Under the pieces are notes generated by a model, which was given only the letters and a program-made list of their open reading frames with translations, made no database searches and was not told the DNA's origin. Position numbers and translations under genes: made by a program. A stretch of 64,000 bases of DNA from Flavimaribacter sp039888615 (GTDB taxonomy: Bacteria; Pseudomonadota; Alphaproteobacteria; Rhizobiales; Rhizobiaceae): NCBI GenBank assembly GCA_039888615.1, contig JBDQQS010000009.1. One strand, written 5' to 3'. Positions 10,101-18,717 of this stretch are shown here, piece after piece (position 1 is the first letter of the stretch; the number at the start of each line of letters is the position of its first letter).

Positions 10101-11482
10101 CGAGGCTGATCGGGCGACCGCAGGACACCGCCGTCGACTTCCGGGAGTCGCTGATCGCCTTCGGCGATGTCAAGCATCCGGATCGGGCCTGTTCGTTCGC
10201 GTTGTCGCACAGCGGGCTGGCGAAACTCGGCGTGCCGGGCCTTGAAGGCCATCAGGGCCTTGCAAGCTTTCCGCAGGCCTATCTTTCCGGCATGGGGCGT
10301 CGCGGCCAGATTCTCGGAGACAACGGCCGCAACGGGAACGGCAACTGGCTTTGGGCCGACAGTTGGGACGAGGGCGCTGGCGACAGGATCACCACCGACG
10401 CTGTACTCTTCGTCATGGGGCGCACGCGCAAACATCACGAGACGCTGTTGCGAGAAGTCGAGACGTTGCTGGGCGAGGCAATCGACGTCGTTCATCGGGT
10501 CGACTGCGCTTTCGTCAAAAAAGGCAAAGCCGGCAAACCAGACAGGTCAATCGAACATTTCGGATTTCGCGACGGAATTTCGCAGCCGGTGATGCGTGGC
10601 ACGCAACGACATTCGCGAGGCGCAAGCGATGCGAACACCGTCAACCCCGGCGAATTCATCCTCGGATATCAGGACAACAAGGACCTGTTCGCGCCATCGC
10701 CGCATCTGCTTGAATACAATGATCCTGCGCAGGAACTGCCTTTACCCGCCGAAATGCTGCCGGAACGCTTCGCCGATTTCTCCGATCGACGCAGCGACAA
10801 GCGCGATCTCGGGCGCAACGGGAGCTTTCTCGTCATCCGTCAATTGCAGCAGGACGTGGAGGGTTTTTGGGAGAACGCCCGGGCGAAGGCCGAAAAGGTC
10901 GCCGAGGAAAGACCTGATCTGGCAGGCGAAGCCGATGCTGACTGGGTCGCCGCCAAGATTATCGGCCGCTGGAAAAGCGGCGCGCCGCTGGTTCGGGAGC
11001 CGAAGCGAACGGACGCCATGTCGGATGAGAATGATTTCCTTTACGGCCGGGATGACGCACAAGGACTGCGCTGTCCGCATGGAGCCCACATCCGTCGCTC
11101 CAATCCCCGCGAATCCTTCAATCCAGACTCACAGGCCGCGCTCGACATTGCCAACCGGCACCGGATCCTGCGTCGCGGCCGGCCTTATAGTCGTGATGAG
11201 GGCGGTGAGGACGAGGAAAAAGGTCTGCTGTTTTGCTGCTTCAACGCAAATATCGAGCGCCAGTTCGAATTTGTGCAGCAGAGCTGGGTCAATGCGCCGA
11301 CGTTTCATGGCCTGCGCCGGGAACCCGATCCCCTGATGGATCCGGTCGGAAAGGGCAGTTTCACGATTCCCACATCGAACGGCCCGGTCCAGCTCAACGA
11401 CATGCAGACCTATGTCACCATGAAAGGGGGCGGATATTTTTTTATGCCGGGCCGCGCAACGCTGCGCTATCTCGGCATTTGA
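7160..11482 (+). CDS. Cytochrome P450 - membrane hairpin - DyP-type peroxidase fusion
   Basis: A 1440-aa two-haem fusion. Residues ~20-460 are a cytochrome P450 with the K-helix ExxR at E315-R318 (EAAR) and the haem loop FGHGHHACLG with thiolate Cys392. The I-helix region reads MVSGTVPTTT (268-277) without the usual acid-Thr pair. Residues ~465-690 are a linker with a ferredoxin-like half domain. Residues ~692-735 form two adjacent hydrophobic segments (membrane hairpin). Residues ~830-1440 are a DyP peroxidase region with GFRDGISQP (Asp1138), distal Arg1227 in NGSFLVIRQL, and the proximal haem His1310 in GAHIRRSNP. The start is ATG 7160, overlapping the regulator by 17 nt; an upstream GTG at 7148 is possible. 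No ferredoxin or reductase gene is near, so peroxide-driven chemistry is plausible (inference). No frameshift separates the two halves. Confidence 0.88.
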   Translation: MGRQTKYYDGVSSNDLNRLRAEAEYFDMSGRISGYFSALKRSALGKAMPLILRAARNFRPVFNVSGAAFVTRAADVKAILENHDVFEVPFGPEMKALAGEVTFGLGLDDEEHHRQRELMQKIAEPGDIDTMLENVRRTTKGLISDSNGRIDLMKGYITPLLTEACLTYFGLDCDDPDAFAEWGVAISDTLFADPGGTRLEDRKLAFAGAKRLNSVIDWSIANMERSPDPATLLGRMIRLRRSNETLSDGTVLSEFITDARIRAILVGMVSGTVPTTTLAAGHAFEALLGQRGGLKMLQEAASADNRDRVRDIVLEAARLKPAGFPGHFRYVNRDFTLTGEGTTGHSFKKGDTVMVCTMSALSDPAFTDHPYAFRPGRIVDPAFMFGHGHHACLGRHLATEIMTEAFLQLFKQDNIRPKSRWRMMRAMGPFPYSYPMLFDPKSAPDGQSMMTIAVPLEAQQASEVAATLREDLGNPAKEEIRLALDKTGVVHTASMTVVELLSGEERKSTLLIELNADGNQETILKSVEKWAGDALAPVLRLAGMPTAASLSTWLAPLVVDLKTRPWGMMGLNFNGVGEFSVRQIEEESRLYALAQDIIENTEPNPAENGNHAQQTLGLVRAYLRQDHQLIEEVDRLEKDGDADAAARICDWLKRGEDIAHLLFRPAGRKVLLAGKHDRTALDALKAWLLSRNALISYFVVAIVLVLLCRTIGFGWLVVVLLGVSAVILGAVQIFLHNEARDVVDESNPDHDALRAIESRENDSRYRQNHITAVNELKKGWLRKLALAGGFYAIALEVRHWFRPGYVVDIGTIRHAKWFRLAGTDNLVFQANYDGSWESYLEDFSNKAYQGQNAVWSNCVGYPRTRGLMQKGAYDGDRFKTWVRGKQVETQFWYCRFGELTNDNIRINALVRDGLARSRTNSGARAWLSYFGSMPHPVTAIETDEVQSFLFHGFKELDWSSCLALHFCDDPEQRAALKTFVSRLIGRPQDTAVDFRESLIAFGDVKHPDRACSFALSHSGLAKLGVPGLEGHQGLASFPQAYLSGMGRRGQILGDNGRNGNGNWLWADSWDEGAGDRITTDAVLFVMGRTRKHHETLLREVETLLGEAIDVVHRVDCAFVKKGKAGKPDRSIEHFGFRDGISQPVMRGTQRHSRGASDANTVNPGEFILGYQDNKDLFAPSPHLLEYNDPAQELPLPAEMLPERFADFSDRRSDKRDLGRNGSFLVIRQLQQDVEGFWENARAKAEKVAEERPDLAGEADADWVAAKIIGRWKSGAPLVREPKRTDAMSDENDFLYGRDDAQGLRCPHGAHIRRSNPRESFNPDSQAALDIANRHRILRRGRPYSRDEGGEDEEKGLLFCCFNANIERQFEFVQQSWVNAPTFHGLRREPDPLMDPVGKGSFTIPTSNGPVQLNDMQTYVTMKGGGYFFMPGRATLRYLGI

Positions 11483-11536
11483 TGGCGACGACATTGTCGA
11501 AGGCGGAATTTTCTGCAAGATATCAGATGTTTCACA

Positions 11537-12820
11537 ATGTCTTCCGACAAGGTCCGTCGCATGATGTCCGAACGAAATTTCCTTGAGTCGCTGTTCCATG
11601 TTGCTGTCGAGGCGGCGCTTCCTGATCGCTGCATAGACGCCTTCCTGCCGGAAAAACCGAAGGGGCGGACGATCGTGATCGGGGCGGGCAAGGGCGCGGC
11701 CCAACTGGCCGCAGCCTTCGAGGAACGATGGGACGGACCGATTTCAGGCGCTGTCGTCACGCGGTACGGCTATGCCGCGCCGTGCAAATCCATCGACGTG
11801 ATCGAGGCGGCGCATCCGGTTCCCGACGAAGCGGGTCTGAAAGGCGCGGCGCGGCTTTTCGAATGCGTCGAGGGGCTGACGGAAGACGATCTGGTCGTCG
11901 CGCTGATTTGCGGCGGCGGTTCGGCGTTGCTGCCTTTTCCGCCCGGAGAACTGGCGCTCGGCGACGAGGTCGCGCTGAATCAGGAGCTTCTGAAATCCGG
12001 CGCGCCGATTTCCGTCATGAACTGCATCCGCACGCATGTTTCCGGCATCAAGGGCGGTCGGCTGGCTCTTGCGGCGCATCCCGCCAAGGTCGTGTCTCTT
12101 CTCGTTTCCGATATTCCGGGCGACATTGCGTCCTTCGTGGCGTCGGGTCCGACAGTCCCTGGCGAAGGAACGCTCGAGGAGGCGCGGGACTATGTCGAAG
12201 CGTACGAAATCGATTTGCCGAAAGCCGTTCAGCGTCATCTGTCGAGCGACGCCGCCAGAGCGCCGGCGGCGGACGATCCGCGTTTCGAGGGGAACGAGAC
12301 GCATATCATCGCATCGGCGCAAATCTCGCTTGAGGCGGCCGCACGGGCGGCGCGCGAACGGGGTTTCGACGCCTTCATTCTGTCGGACGCGATAGAAGGA
12401 GAGGCGCGTGAAGTCGCCCATGTGCATTCGGCGATCGCCAAGCAGGTGTGTATGCGAAATCAGCCCTTCTCCAAACCCGTCGTCATCCTGTCGGGGGGCG
12501 AAACCAGCGTGTCCCTGAAAAACGAGGGTCGTGGAGGGCGCAACGGAGAATTCTTGTTGTCTTTCGCGCTCGATATCGATGGCGAGGCGTCGATCTATGC
12601 GCTGGCGGCCGATACCGACGGTATCGACGGGAGCGAAGATAATGCAGGGGCCTATGCCGACGGCGATACGGTCGCCGCGATTCGCAAGGCAGGCGGCGAT
12701 CCCGCCTGGCTGCTTCGGCACAATGACTGCTGGGTGGCGTTCGACCTGGCTGGCGCCCTCTTCGTTCCGGGGCCAACCGGCACCAATGTGAATGATTTCC
12801 GAGCTATACTTGTAAGATGA
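11537..12820 (+). CDS. Glycerate 2-kinase (type-2, GckA/TtuD family)
   Basis: Phosphorylates glycerate, feeding serine-cycle, tartrate or glyoxylate-derived carbon into glycolysis. The 427-aa protein has the N-terminal nucleotide-binding region (TIVIGAGKGAAQLAAAFE, ALICGGGSALLPFPPG), the mid-region RTHVSGIKGGRLA, LVSDIPGD, and the C-terminal MOFRL-type LSGGETSV and GGRNGEFLLSFAL. It begins 54 nt after the P450-peroxidase fusion on the same strand, so co-transcription is possible, but no biochemical link is obvious. The start is uncertain: ATGs at 11537, 11561 and 11564 are in frame and none has a strong ribosome-binding site. Confidence 0.9.
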   Translation: MSSDKVRRMMSERNFLESLFHVAVEAALPDRCIDAFLPEKPKGRTIVIGAGKGAAQLAAAFEERWDGPISGAVVTRYGYAAPCKSIDVIEAAHPVPDEAGLKGAARLFECVEGLTEDDLVVALICGGGSALLPFPPGELALGDEVALNQELLKSGAPISVMNCIRTHVSGIKGGRLALAAHPAKVVSLLVSDIPGDIASFVASGPTVPGEGTLEEARDYVEAYEIDLPKAVQRHLSSDAARAPAADDPRFEGNETHIIASAQISLEAAARAARERGFDAFILSDAIEGEAREVAHVHSAIAKQVCMRNQPFSKPVVILSGGETSVSLKNEGRGGRNGEFLLSFALDIDGEASIYALAADTDGIDGSEDNAGAYADGDTVAAIRKAGGDPAWLLRHNDCWVAFDLAGALFVPGPTGTNVNDFRAILVR

Positions 12821-13016
12821 TCTGCGGTTGATGGAAAATTGTTAAGCAACCAGAAACATAGCGGTTCCATAATGCTTCAATACCGGTAAACTGCCCCAAG
12901 ACTTGGGTGAATTGCGACTTTTTCATGCAGGAAATCGAGGGGCTGGATATTGTATTTGTTTGATCCGCTGCGCTCCTTTCCCGCAATTGACATATAATAA
13001 TCTGCGAGGGGAATTG

Positions 13017-14309
13017 ATGACGATCGACATCGATATCAAGCCGACGGTGAGTGAGCTATTACAGAAGTTCAAGGATCCGGCGCTGAGAGTCGCCAACCAG
13101 CAGGCCAACGCCGAGACGATCTCGCGCATGAAGCGCTCCAGCCCGGTTGTGGTCGGAGTCGGAAAGGCCAAGGATCACATTCCCGGAATGCGGGAGAACC
13201 TCATACTCCATGCCGGACCACCGAACAGCTGGGACAAGGCTTCCGGCGCCATGAAGGGCGCCATCATCGGCGGGATGCTTTTCGAAGGCCTCGCCAAGAC
13301 CAAGGACGAAGCCGTCGCCATGATGGAAAAGGGCGAAGTGGACCTGGAGCCATGTCACGACCACGACGCGGTCGGGCCGATGGCTGGGATCACCACCTGG
13401 TCCATGCCTGTCTACATCATCGAAGATCAGGTCTCCGGTCAAAGGACCTATTCCAATATTAGCGACGACCTCGGCGACTTCATGGGCGCTTCGGTGCGTT
13501 TCGGCGTGTATGAGAAGCCGGCTATTGATCACCTCCACTGGGTGGCGGACATGTTCGGTCCGATCCTCAACGACGTGATACAGGATGTGGGCCCGATCGA
13601 CCTGCTGCCGATCATTGGCAAGGGCCTGCTGCTCGGTGACGACTGTCACGTCGCCATGACCGCGACGACGCCGATGTTCCTGCGGGTCCTGATGCCGGGC
13701 CTCATCAAAGCCTGCAAGGATCAGGACACGTTGCTCAAGATCACCGAGTTGATCTACTGCGACGAACTGTTCACGCTGAATCCCATCATGGCGACCTGCA
13801 AGGCGATCAGCATTGCTGGCAGCAATGTCGCCCACAGCAGCATCGTCACCGTCATGGCCCGCAACGGAACCGAATTCGGCATCAAGGTGTCGGGACTGGG
13901 AGATCGGTGGTTTACGGGACTCGCCGAGATCGGACGGGGTTTCCTTATGCCGGGATTATCGCCGTCCGATATCGGACGGGATATGGGCGACAGCGCCATA
14001 ACCGAAACCATGGGGCTGGGCGGAACGGCGAGATCGATTGCCGGCGGCTTCAAGGACGCAACCGGTACGACCACGCAGCTCTATGGCGTCACGGAATCGG
14101 AAAGCGATTTTTTCCGTATACCCGCCCTTGAAAACCGTGGTTCGCCGATGGGCTTCGACGTTCTGAAGATCATCGAGAAAAAGATTCGTCCCGCGGTGAA
14201 TTCCGGCCTGGCCAATAGGCAGATGAACCGTCCTGCCGCCGGAGTCGGGTATCTGCACCCGCCCATGGAGGCTTTCATCAGCGCGGCGATCGCGCTTGGC
14301 GAAGCCTAA
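13017..14309 (+). CDS. DUF1116 family protein (AllG/YlbE-like)
   Basis: A 430-aa cytoplasmic protein of the DUF1116 family, recognised from CHDHDAVGPMAGI, SMPVYIIED, GDDCHVAMTATTP and the Gly-rich middle. In E. coli a member (YlbE/AllG) belongs to the FdrA-YlbE-YlbF oxamate carbamoyltransferase of anaerobic allantoin breakdown. Here no fdrA, ylbF or carbamate kinase gene is adjacent, so the protein acts alone or with partners elsewhere. The start is ATG 13017 with GAGGGGAATTG in front; the open frame to 12903 has no support. A urea transporter gene follows after 65 nt, which points to urea/ureide or carbamoyl metabolism (inference). Confidence 0.8.
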   Translation: MTIDIDIKPTVSELLQKFKDPALRVANQQANAETISRMKRSSPVVVGVGKAKDHIPGMRENLILHAGPPNSWDKASGAMKGAIIGGMLFEGLAKTKDEAVAMMEKGEVDLEPCHDHDAVGPMAGITTWSMPVYIIEDQVSGQRTYSNISDDLGDFMGASVRFGVYEKPAIDHLHWVADMFGPILNDVIQDVGPIDLLPIIGKGLLLGDDCHVAMTATTPMFLRVLMPGLIKACKDQDTLLKITELIYCDELFTLNPIMATCKAISIAGSNVAHSSIVTVMARNGTEFGIKVSGLGDRWFTGLAEIGRGFLMPGLSPSDIGRDMGDSAITETMGLGGTARSIAGGFKDATGTTTQLYGVTESESDFFRIPALENRGSPMGFDVLKIIEKKIRPAVNSGLANRQMNRPAAGVGYLHPPMEAFISAAIALGEA

Positions 14310-14374
14310 GCATGACACATGAACTTTCCGGTTCTCAATAACCCGGGTAGCGAACCTTGAGACAGCCGGTTGAC

Positions 14375-15283
14375 ATGATTTTCCCGCCGATAGAGGCGGG
14401 GCCGGTTCCATACTGGCGGTTGCCGTTGCGGAGCTGTTCGCAGCTGTGCTTCCAGACAAACGAACTGACCGGGTTGTTCTTCCTTGCCGCGGTTCTCGTC
14501 TCATCTCCCATTTCGGCGGTCTATCTGCTGGCGGCGGCAATCATTGCGCCGGCCGGTCGCTGGGTGATCGGCGACCGGGACCATGCCGAAGACACCGGTC
14601 TGCCCGGGCTCAATCCCTCATTGATTGCAGTATCGCTGCCTTCCTTTTACGAGACGGGATGGACGAATTTCGGCATGTGGGGCGTGTTGCTGGCATGCGT
14701 GGTGGCTGCGGTCGTTCTGGTCAAACTGTTCCTCTTTATTCTGCCATTTCCTTTTTTCATCCTGCCCTTTCTGATCATCTTCTGGGTTCTGGCGGCCCTC
14801 GCTCCGCATGTCGGCGTCCTGCAGCCGCTGACTTTTCCGGCTCTGCCGGTCGCCGATTTCAATCCGGTTCTCGCCGTGCTGATGAGCCTCGGGCAGGCGG
14901 TGTATTCTCCGATGATCCTGTCGGGAGTTCTGTTCATAGCCGGCATGCTGGTGAGCAACTGGCGGCACGCCGTGGTCGCCGCGTCCGGCGCCATCGTCGG
15001 CGCCATGGTGTCCTATTACTACGGAGACGTGGATCCGGAGAGCGTCAATCAAGGTCTTTACGGCTTCAACGGTGTGCTTGCCGCCGTCGCAGCCTATGTG
15101 ACCTGCGGGGAGAAGCTGAGGCTGGCCGTGCTGGGCGCCATTCTGGCGACCATGCTGATACCGGCGGTCGGGGATCTCGGCCTGCAGTCGCTGGCCGCGC
15201 CATTCCTCATCACCATCTGGTTGATGCTGGCGCTCGGATGGGTCGAAGACAGATGGTTAGGTCCTCCCGAGGAAGACGCGTAA
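14375..15283 (+). CDS. Urea transporter (UT family)
   Basis: A polytopic inner-membrane protein of ~302 aa in the urea-channel family. Each half carries the family signature: LPGLNPSLIAVSLPSF in the first half and LYGFNGVLAAVAAY in the second, with about ten hydrophobic segments between and around them. These motifs line the urea-selective pore in characterised members. The start is uncertain: TTG 14357 and ATG 14375 are both in frame, without a strong ribosome-binding site; the ATG is preferred. It lies directly downstream of the DUF1116 gene on the same strand and is convergent with pcaB. Confidence 0.85.
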   Translation: MIFPPIEAGPVPYWRLPLRSCSQLCFQTNELTGLFFLAAVLVSSPISAVYLLAAAIIAPAGRWVIGDRDHAEDTGLPGLNPSLIAVSLPSFYETGWTNFGMWGVLLACVVAAVVLVKLFLFILPFPFFILPFLIIFWVLAALAPHVGVLQPLTFPALPVADFNPVLAVLMSLGQAVYSPMILSGVLFIAGMLVSNWRHAVVAASGAIVGAMVSYYYGDVDPESVNQGLYGFNGVLAAVAAYVTCGEKLRLAVLGAILATMLIPAVGDLGLQSLAAPFLITIWLMLALGWVEDRWLGPPEEDA

Positions 15284-15299
15284 CGAAACCATTCCGCTG

Positions 15300-16358
15300 T
15301 TATTCGGCGCCGATTCTTTCGATGCGCCCGATAAGCCCGCCTGCGGTTCGCAGCGACGCGCCGCAGGCAAGCACCATTTGCGGCAGGATTATCCATTCCA
15401 GCGCCCATGCCGCGCCGGATCGTTCGTTCTCGTGGATCAGGGCCTGGTGCATGCCGCCAGTCTGGGCCGCGTTGTAGCGGGCGAGCGTGACAAGCAGTTC
15501 GGCGGAGACCGGATTCTGCTTGTGCGGCATGGCGGACGATCCGCCTCCGCCGCTGATCGCAATCTCGGAAACCTCGTTCTGCGCCATCAGCGAAATGTCC
15601 TGGCCGATCTTGCCAAGCGCGCCGGTTACTTCGCTGAGCCAGCCGGCGAGCGCCGCGAGCCCGCCGCGCTGTGTGTGCCAATTGACGGACGGCGCCAGGT
15701 CGAGTTCGACGGCGAGCGCATTGATGATGTCCTGTCCGTTTTCGCCCAACTTGTCGAGTGTGCCGACAGCGCCTCCGAACTGCAGGCGGAGCAGGCGCGG
15801 GCGCAGTGCTTCGAGCGCCACGGCTGCGTCCTGCAATGGTCGCGTCCAGTTGCGAATCTTGTCGCCTACGGTGATCGGAAGAGCAGTCTGCATGCGGGTG
15901 TGGCCGTTCAACTTGTCCGACCCCCAGACGCCGGCAAGACGGGTCAGGCCAGCCGTCACCTGCGCGATTTCATGCTCGATCTGTTCGAGCGCCGGCTTCA
16001 GGCGCAGGATGAGGGACGTGTCGATGACATCCTGGCTTGTCGCGCCGAAATGGAGATGTTGCGCGTGAGGCTCGCCGACGGCTGTGCGCAACTGCCGAAC
16101 CAGTTCGGGAACGCATACGCCGTCGCGCCGGGTGGCTTCGCTGAGCGCGTCCAGATCGGGCGAGAATGCGTCGGCGGCGGCTTCGATCGCCTGCGCGGCG
16201 CCTCGTGGTATGACGCCGGCGTTCTGCTGCACCCTTGCTAGCGCCGTCTCGAAACGCAGCATGGCGTCGATTTCAGCCTGCAGCTCGAAACAGCGGGCGA
16301 CCTGGCCCGGATCGAACAGCTTGCCGAGGATCGGATCGTTAAAGACTGTGGCGGACAT
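15300..16358 (-). CDS. pcaB: 3-carboxy-cis,cis-muconate cycloisomerase
   Basis: Converts 3-carboxy-cis,cis-muconate to gamma-carboxymuconolactone in the protocatechuate branch of the beta-ketoadipate pathway. It is a fumarase/aspartase superfamily member of 352 aa. The signature loop GGSSAMPHKQNP is intact, and HLHFGATSQDVIDTS and the N-terminal PILGKLFDPGQVA support the PcaB assignment. Its start is 15 nt after the pcaD stop, so the two genes form an operon. pcaC, pcaH and pcaG are not in the window. Confidence 0.92.
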   Translation of the reverse strand: MSATVFNDPILGKLFDPGQVARCFELQAEIDAMLRFETALARVQQNAGVIPRGAAQAIEAAADAFSPDLDALSEATRRDGVCVPELVRQLRTAVGEPHAQHLHFGATSQDVIDTSLILRLKPALEQIEHEIAQVTAGLTRLAGVWGSDKLNGHTRMQTALPITVGDKIRNWTRPLQDAAVALEALRPRLLRLQFGGAVGTLDKLGENGQDIINALAVELDLAPSVNWHTQRGGLAALAGWLSEVTGALGKIGQDISLMAQNEVSEIAISGGGGSSAMPHKQNPVSAELLVTLARYNAAQTGGMHQALIHENERSGAAWALEWIILPQMVLACGASLRTAGGLIGRIERIGAE

Positions 16359-16373
16359 GGCGGAGCCTGGATA

Positions 16374-17186
16374 TCATCCGGCGCTCTCTTCCCTGCGTCT
16401 GACCTCGTCCACGAAAGCCTTGATGGCTTCCGCGAGCACGATTGGTTGCTCGATACAGGGCAGGTGGCCGGCATTGGGGATCGGCTGGTACATGGCGCCG
16501 GGAATAAGCTTCGCCATCGCGCCCACGAGATCCGGCGGCGTGGAGCCGTCCTCTTCCCCCACGATGCAGATCGTCGGCACGCCGATTTTTTCCGCTTCGG
16601 CTGTCAGGTCTGCATCGCGCAAGGCCGCACAGGTTCCCACATAGCCATCTTGCGGCGTGCGGATGAGCATATTTCGGTAGCCGGCAAACTCATCGGTCTG
16701 TTCCTCGCGGAATTTTCGGGTGAACCAGCGCTCGAGAATGGCGTCGGAGATCGATGCAACGCCGCCTTTTTCGATCGCTTCAATGCGGCCGTTCCACAGG
16801 TCCGCATTGCCGATCTTCGGCGCGGTGTCGCACAGGATCAGGGCTCGCACGAGATCGGGACGCCGGGCGTACAAGCCCTGCGCGATCACGCCGCCGACGG
16901 AAAGGCCGCAAATGAAGGCGTTGGTGACGCCGAGCAGATCAAGCAGTCCCTCCAGGTCGCCGACATGATCGTCGATGGAGTAGGGCGACTGGCCGACATC
17001 GGACAGACCATGCCCGCGCTTGTCATAGGCGACGATCGCGAATTCGCCCGCCATGCGCATGATTACGTCGCGCCAGATGCGAAAATCCGTTCCGAGACTG
17101 TTGGAAAACACAATGACGGGACGCCCCTCCGGCGCTCCTATCAGCTGGAAGTGCATCGTGACGCCATTTATATGGGCAAATTGCAT
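16374..17186 (-). CDS. pcaD: 3-oxoadipate enol-lactonase
   Basis: An alpha/beta hydrolase of 270 aa that hydrolyses 3-oxoadipate enol-lactone to 3-oxoadipate. Visible elements are the oxyanion strand VIVFSNSLGTDFRIW, the nucleophile elbow CGLSVGG (Ser), and the late catalytic His in PNAGHLPCIEQP. The ATG at 17186, preceded by AAGGGGATCC, is chosen; an upstream in-frame ATG at 17252 adds residues unlike the family. It lies between kynU and pcaB on the same strand, with a 143-nt gap from kynU. Confidence 0.9.
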   Translation of the reverse strand: MQFAHINGVTMHFQLIGAPEGRPVIVFSNSLGTDFRIWRDVIMRMAGEFAIVAYDKRGHGLSDVGQSPYSIDDHVGDLEGLLDLLGVTNAFICGLSVGGVIAQGLYARRPDLVRALILCDTAPKIGNADLWNGRIEAIEKGGVASISDAILERWFTRKFREEQTDEFAGYRNMLIRTPQDGYVGTCAALRDADLTAEAEKIGVPTICIVGEEDGSTPPDLVGAMAKLIPGAMYQPIPNAGHLPCIEQPIVLAEAIKAFVDEVRRREESAG

Positions 17187-17329
17187 GGATCCCCTTCCCG
17201 AAATGCGTGGCGACCGCCAAGGGTCCCTGGCCGCGTCATGCCTCTTCCCCATGAAAGCAGATCAATACGGTAAGGTAAATTGATAATTCTTCGGTCAATC
17301 AATAGCAGATCCGCTATCGTTCGCGGACG

Positions 17330-18571
17330 TCAGGTCACCGCCGACCGGACCTGGAAGCGATCATCCCGCCAGGCATTGCTTTGAAGTATGTCGGAGAGCG
17401 TCGCCACAGCGTCGAAGACATCCACAAACCGGATATAGAGCGGGGCAAAGCCGAAGCGCATAATGTCCGGCGCGCGGAAATCGCCGACGACGCCGCGTGA
17501 AATCAGCGCCTGCATGACGGCGTAGGCGTTCTCGTGCCGGAAGGAAACCTGGCTGCCGCGCAGGGCTGATTCCCGGGGGCTCGCCAGTTCCAGGCCGAAT
17601 CCGGCGCATTCCTCCTCGACCAGCGCGATGAAATATTCACAAAGTTCGACCGATTTCGTCCGGATCGCGGCGATATCGACGCGATCCCAGATTGCGAGCG
17701 CGGGTTCGAGCGCGGCCATCGAAAGCACCGGCGGCGTTCCGGTGAGAAAGCGATGAATGGTCTCGGCCGGCTCAAAGGACGGGTCGAAGGCGAAAGGCCG
17801 GCTGTGGCCGAACCATCCGGACAAGGGTTGTTCGGCGATGGTTTGCAGCCGTGGGGCGACATACACGAATGCCGGGGCTCCGGGGCCGCCATTGAGATAT
17901 TTGTAGGTGCAGCCAACGGCGAAGTCCGCGTCTGCTCCGGCAAGGTCGACGGGAAGCGCGCCGGTTGAATGGGCTAGGTCCCAGACGACGAGCGCGCCTG
18001 CCTCGTGCGCCATCTTTGTTATGTCCGCCATGTCGTGCATGCGCCCGGTACGGTAGTTGACGTGGGTGAGCATGACGACGGCCACGCTGTCGTCGATGGC
18101 TTGCTTCACATTTTCAGGCGTGTCGACCAGCCGCAGTTCGTGGCCCTGGCCGGCGAATGCGCTGAGCCCTTCGACCATGTAAAGATCGGTCGGGAAATTG
18201 CTGCGCTCGGAGACGATGATCTTGCGTTCGGGATTTAGGCGGATCGCCGCCGCCAGCACCTTGAACAGATTGATCGAAGTGGAATCCGTCACCACAACGT
18301 CATTGGCGCCGGCGCCGATCAGTGACGCGATCCTGGCGCCGAGCCGCAACGGCATCTCGTACCAGCCGGCGGTGTTCCAGGAGGCGATGAGGTCATTCGC
18401 CCACTCATCGTCGATGCAGGACCGCATGCGTTCCCGCACCGAAACATGCATGGGGCCGAGCGAGTTGCCGTCGAGATAAATCAGCCCCGGCCTCAGAACG
18501 AACTCATCACGAAAATCGCCAAGCGGATCAGAGCTGTCACGCTCCTCAGCATTGTTGCGATTGATCTGCAT
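17330..18571 (-). CDS. kynU: Kynureninase
   Basis: A PLP enzyme (413 aa) that cleaves kynurenine to anthranilate and alanine in tryptophan breakdown. Characteristic stretches are LIYLDGNSLGP near the N-terminus, LTHVNYRTGRMHDM, WDLAHSTGALPVDL, and the PLP-lysine segment GCTYKYLNGGPGAPAF, with GWFGH later. The ATG at 18571 has GGAGGCGAGCTCTA upstream and is preferred over the ATG at 18607. The gene is divergent from dxr and upstream of pcaDB, so this strand groups aromatic amino-acid and aromatic-acid catabolism. kynA and kynB are not in the window. Confidence 0.93.
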   Translation of the reverse strand: MQINRNNAEERDSSDPLGDFRDEFVLRPGLIYLDGNSLGPMHVSVRERMRSCIDDEWANDLIASWNTAGWYEMPLRLGARIASLIGAGANDVVVTDSTSINLFKVLAAAIRLNPERKIIVSERSNFPTDLYMVEGLSAFAGQGHELRLVDTPENVKQAIDDSVAVVMLTHVNYRTGRMHDMADITKMAHEAGALVVWDLAHSTGALPVDLAGADADFAVGCTYKYLNGGPGAPAFVYVAPRLQTIAEQPLSGWFGHSRPFAFDPSFEPAETIHRFLTGTPPVLSMAALEPALAIWDRVDIAAIRTKSVELCEYFIALVEEECAGFGLELASPRESALRGSQVSFRHENAYAVMQALISRGVVGDFRAPDIMRFGFAPLYIRFVDVFDAVATLSDILQSNAWRDDRFQVRSAVT

Positions 18572-18717
18572 TAGAGCTCGCCTCCGGTCGCCGATTGAAT
18601 ATTTCAAGTATAAAATAAATTCGCAGCCTTATGCAATCCAAACCACCCTTTTCGTTGACCTCGCGCCGCACATCTGATTTCAGAAGTGTTCTGCGATTGA
18701 ACGCCGTATCTGAAGCA

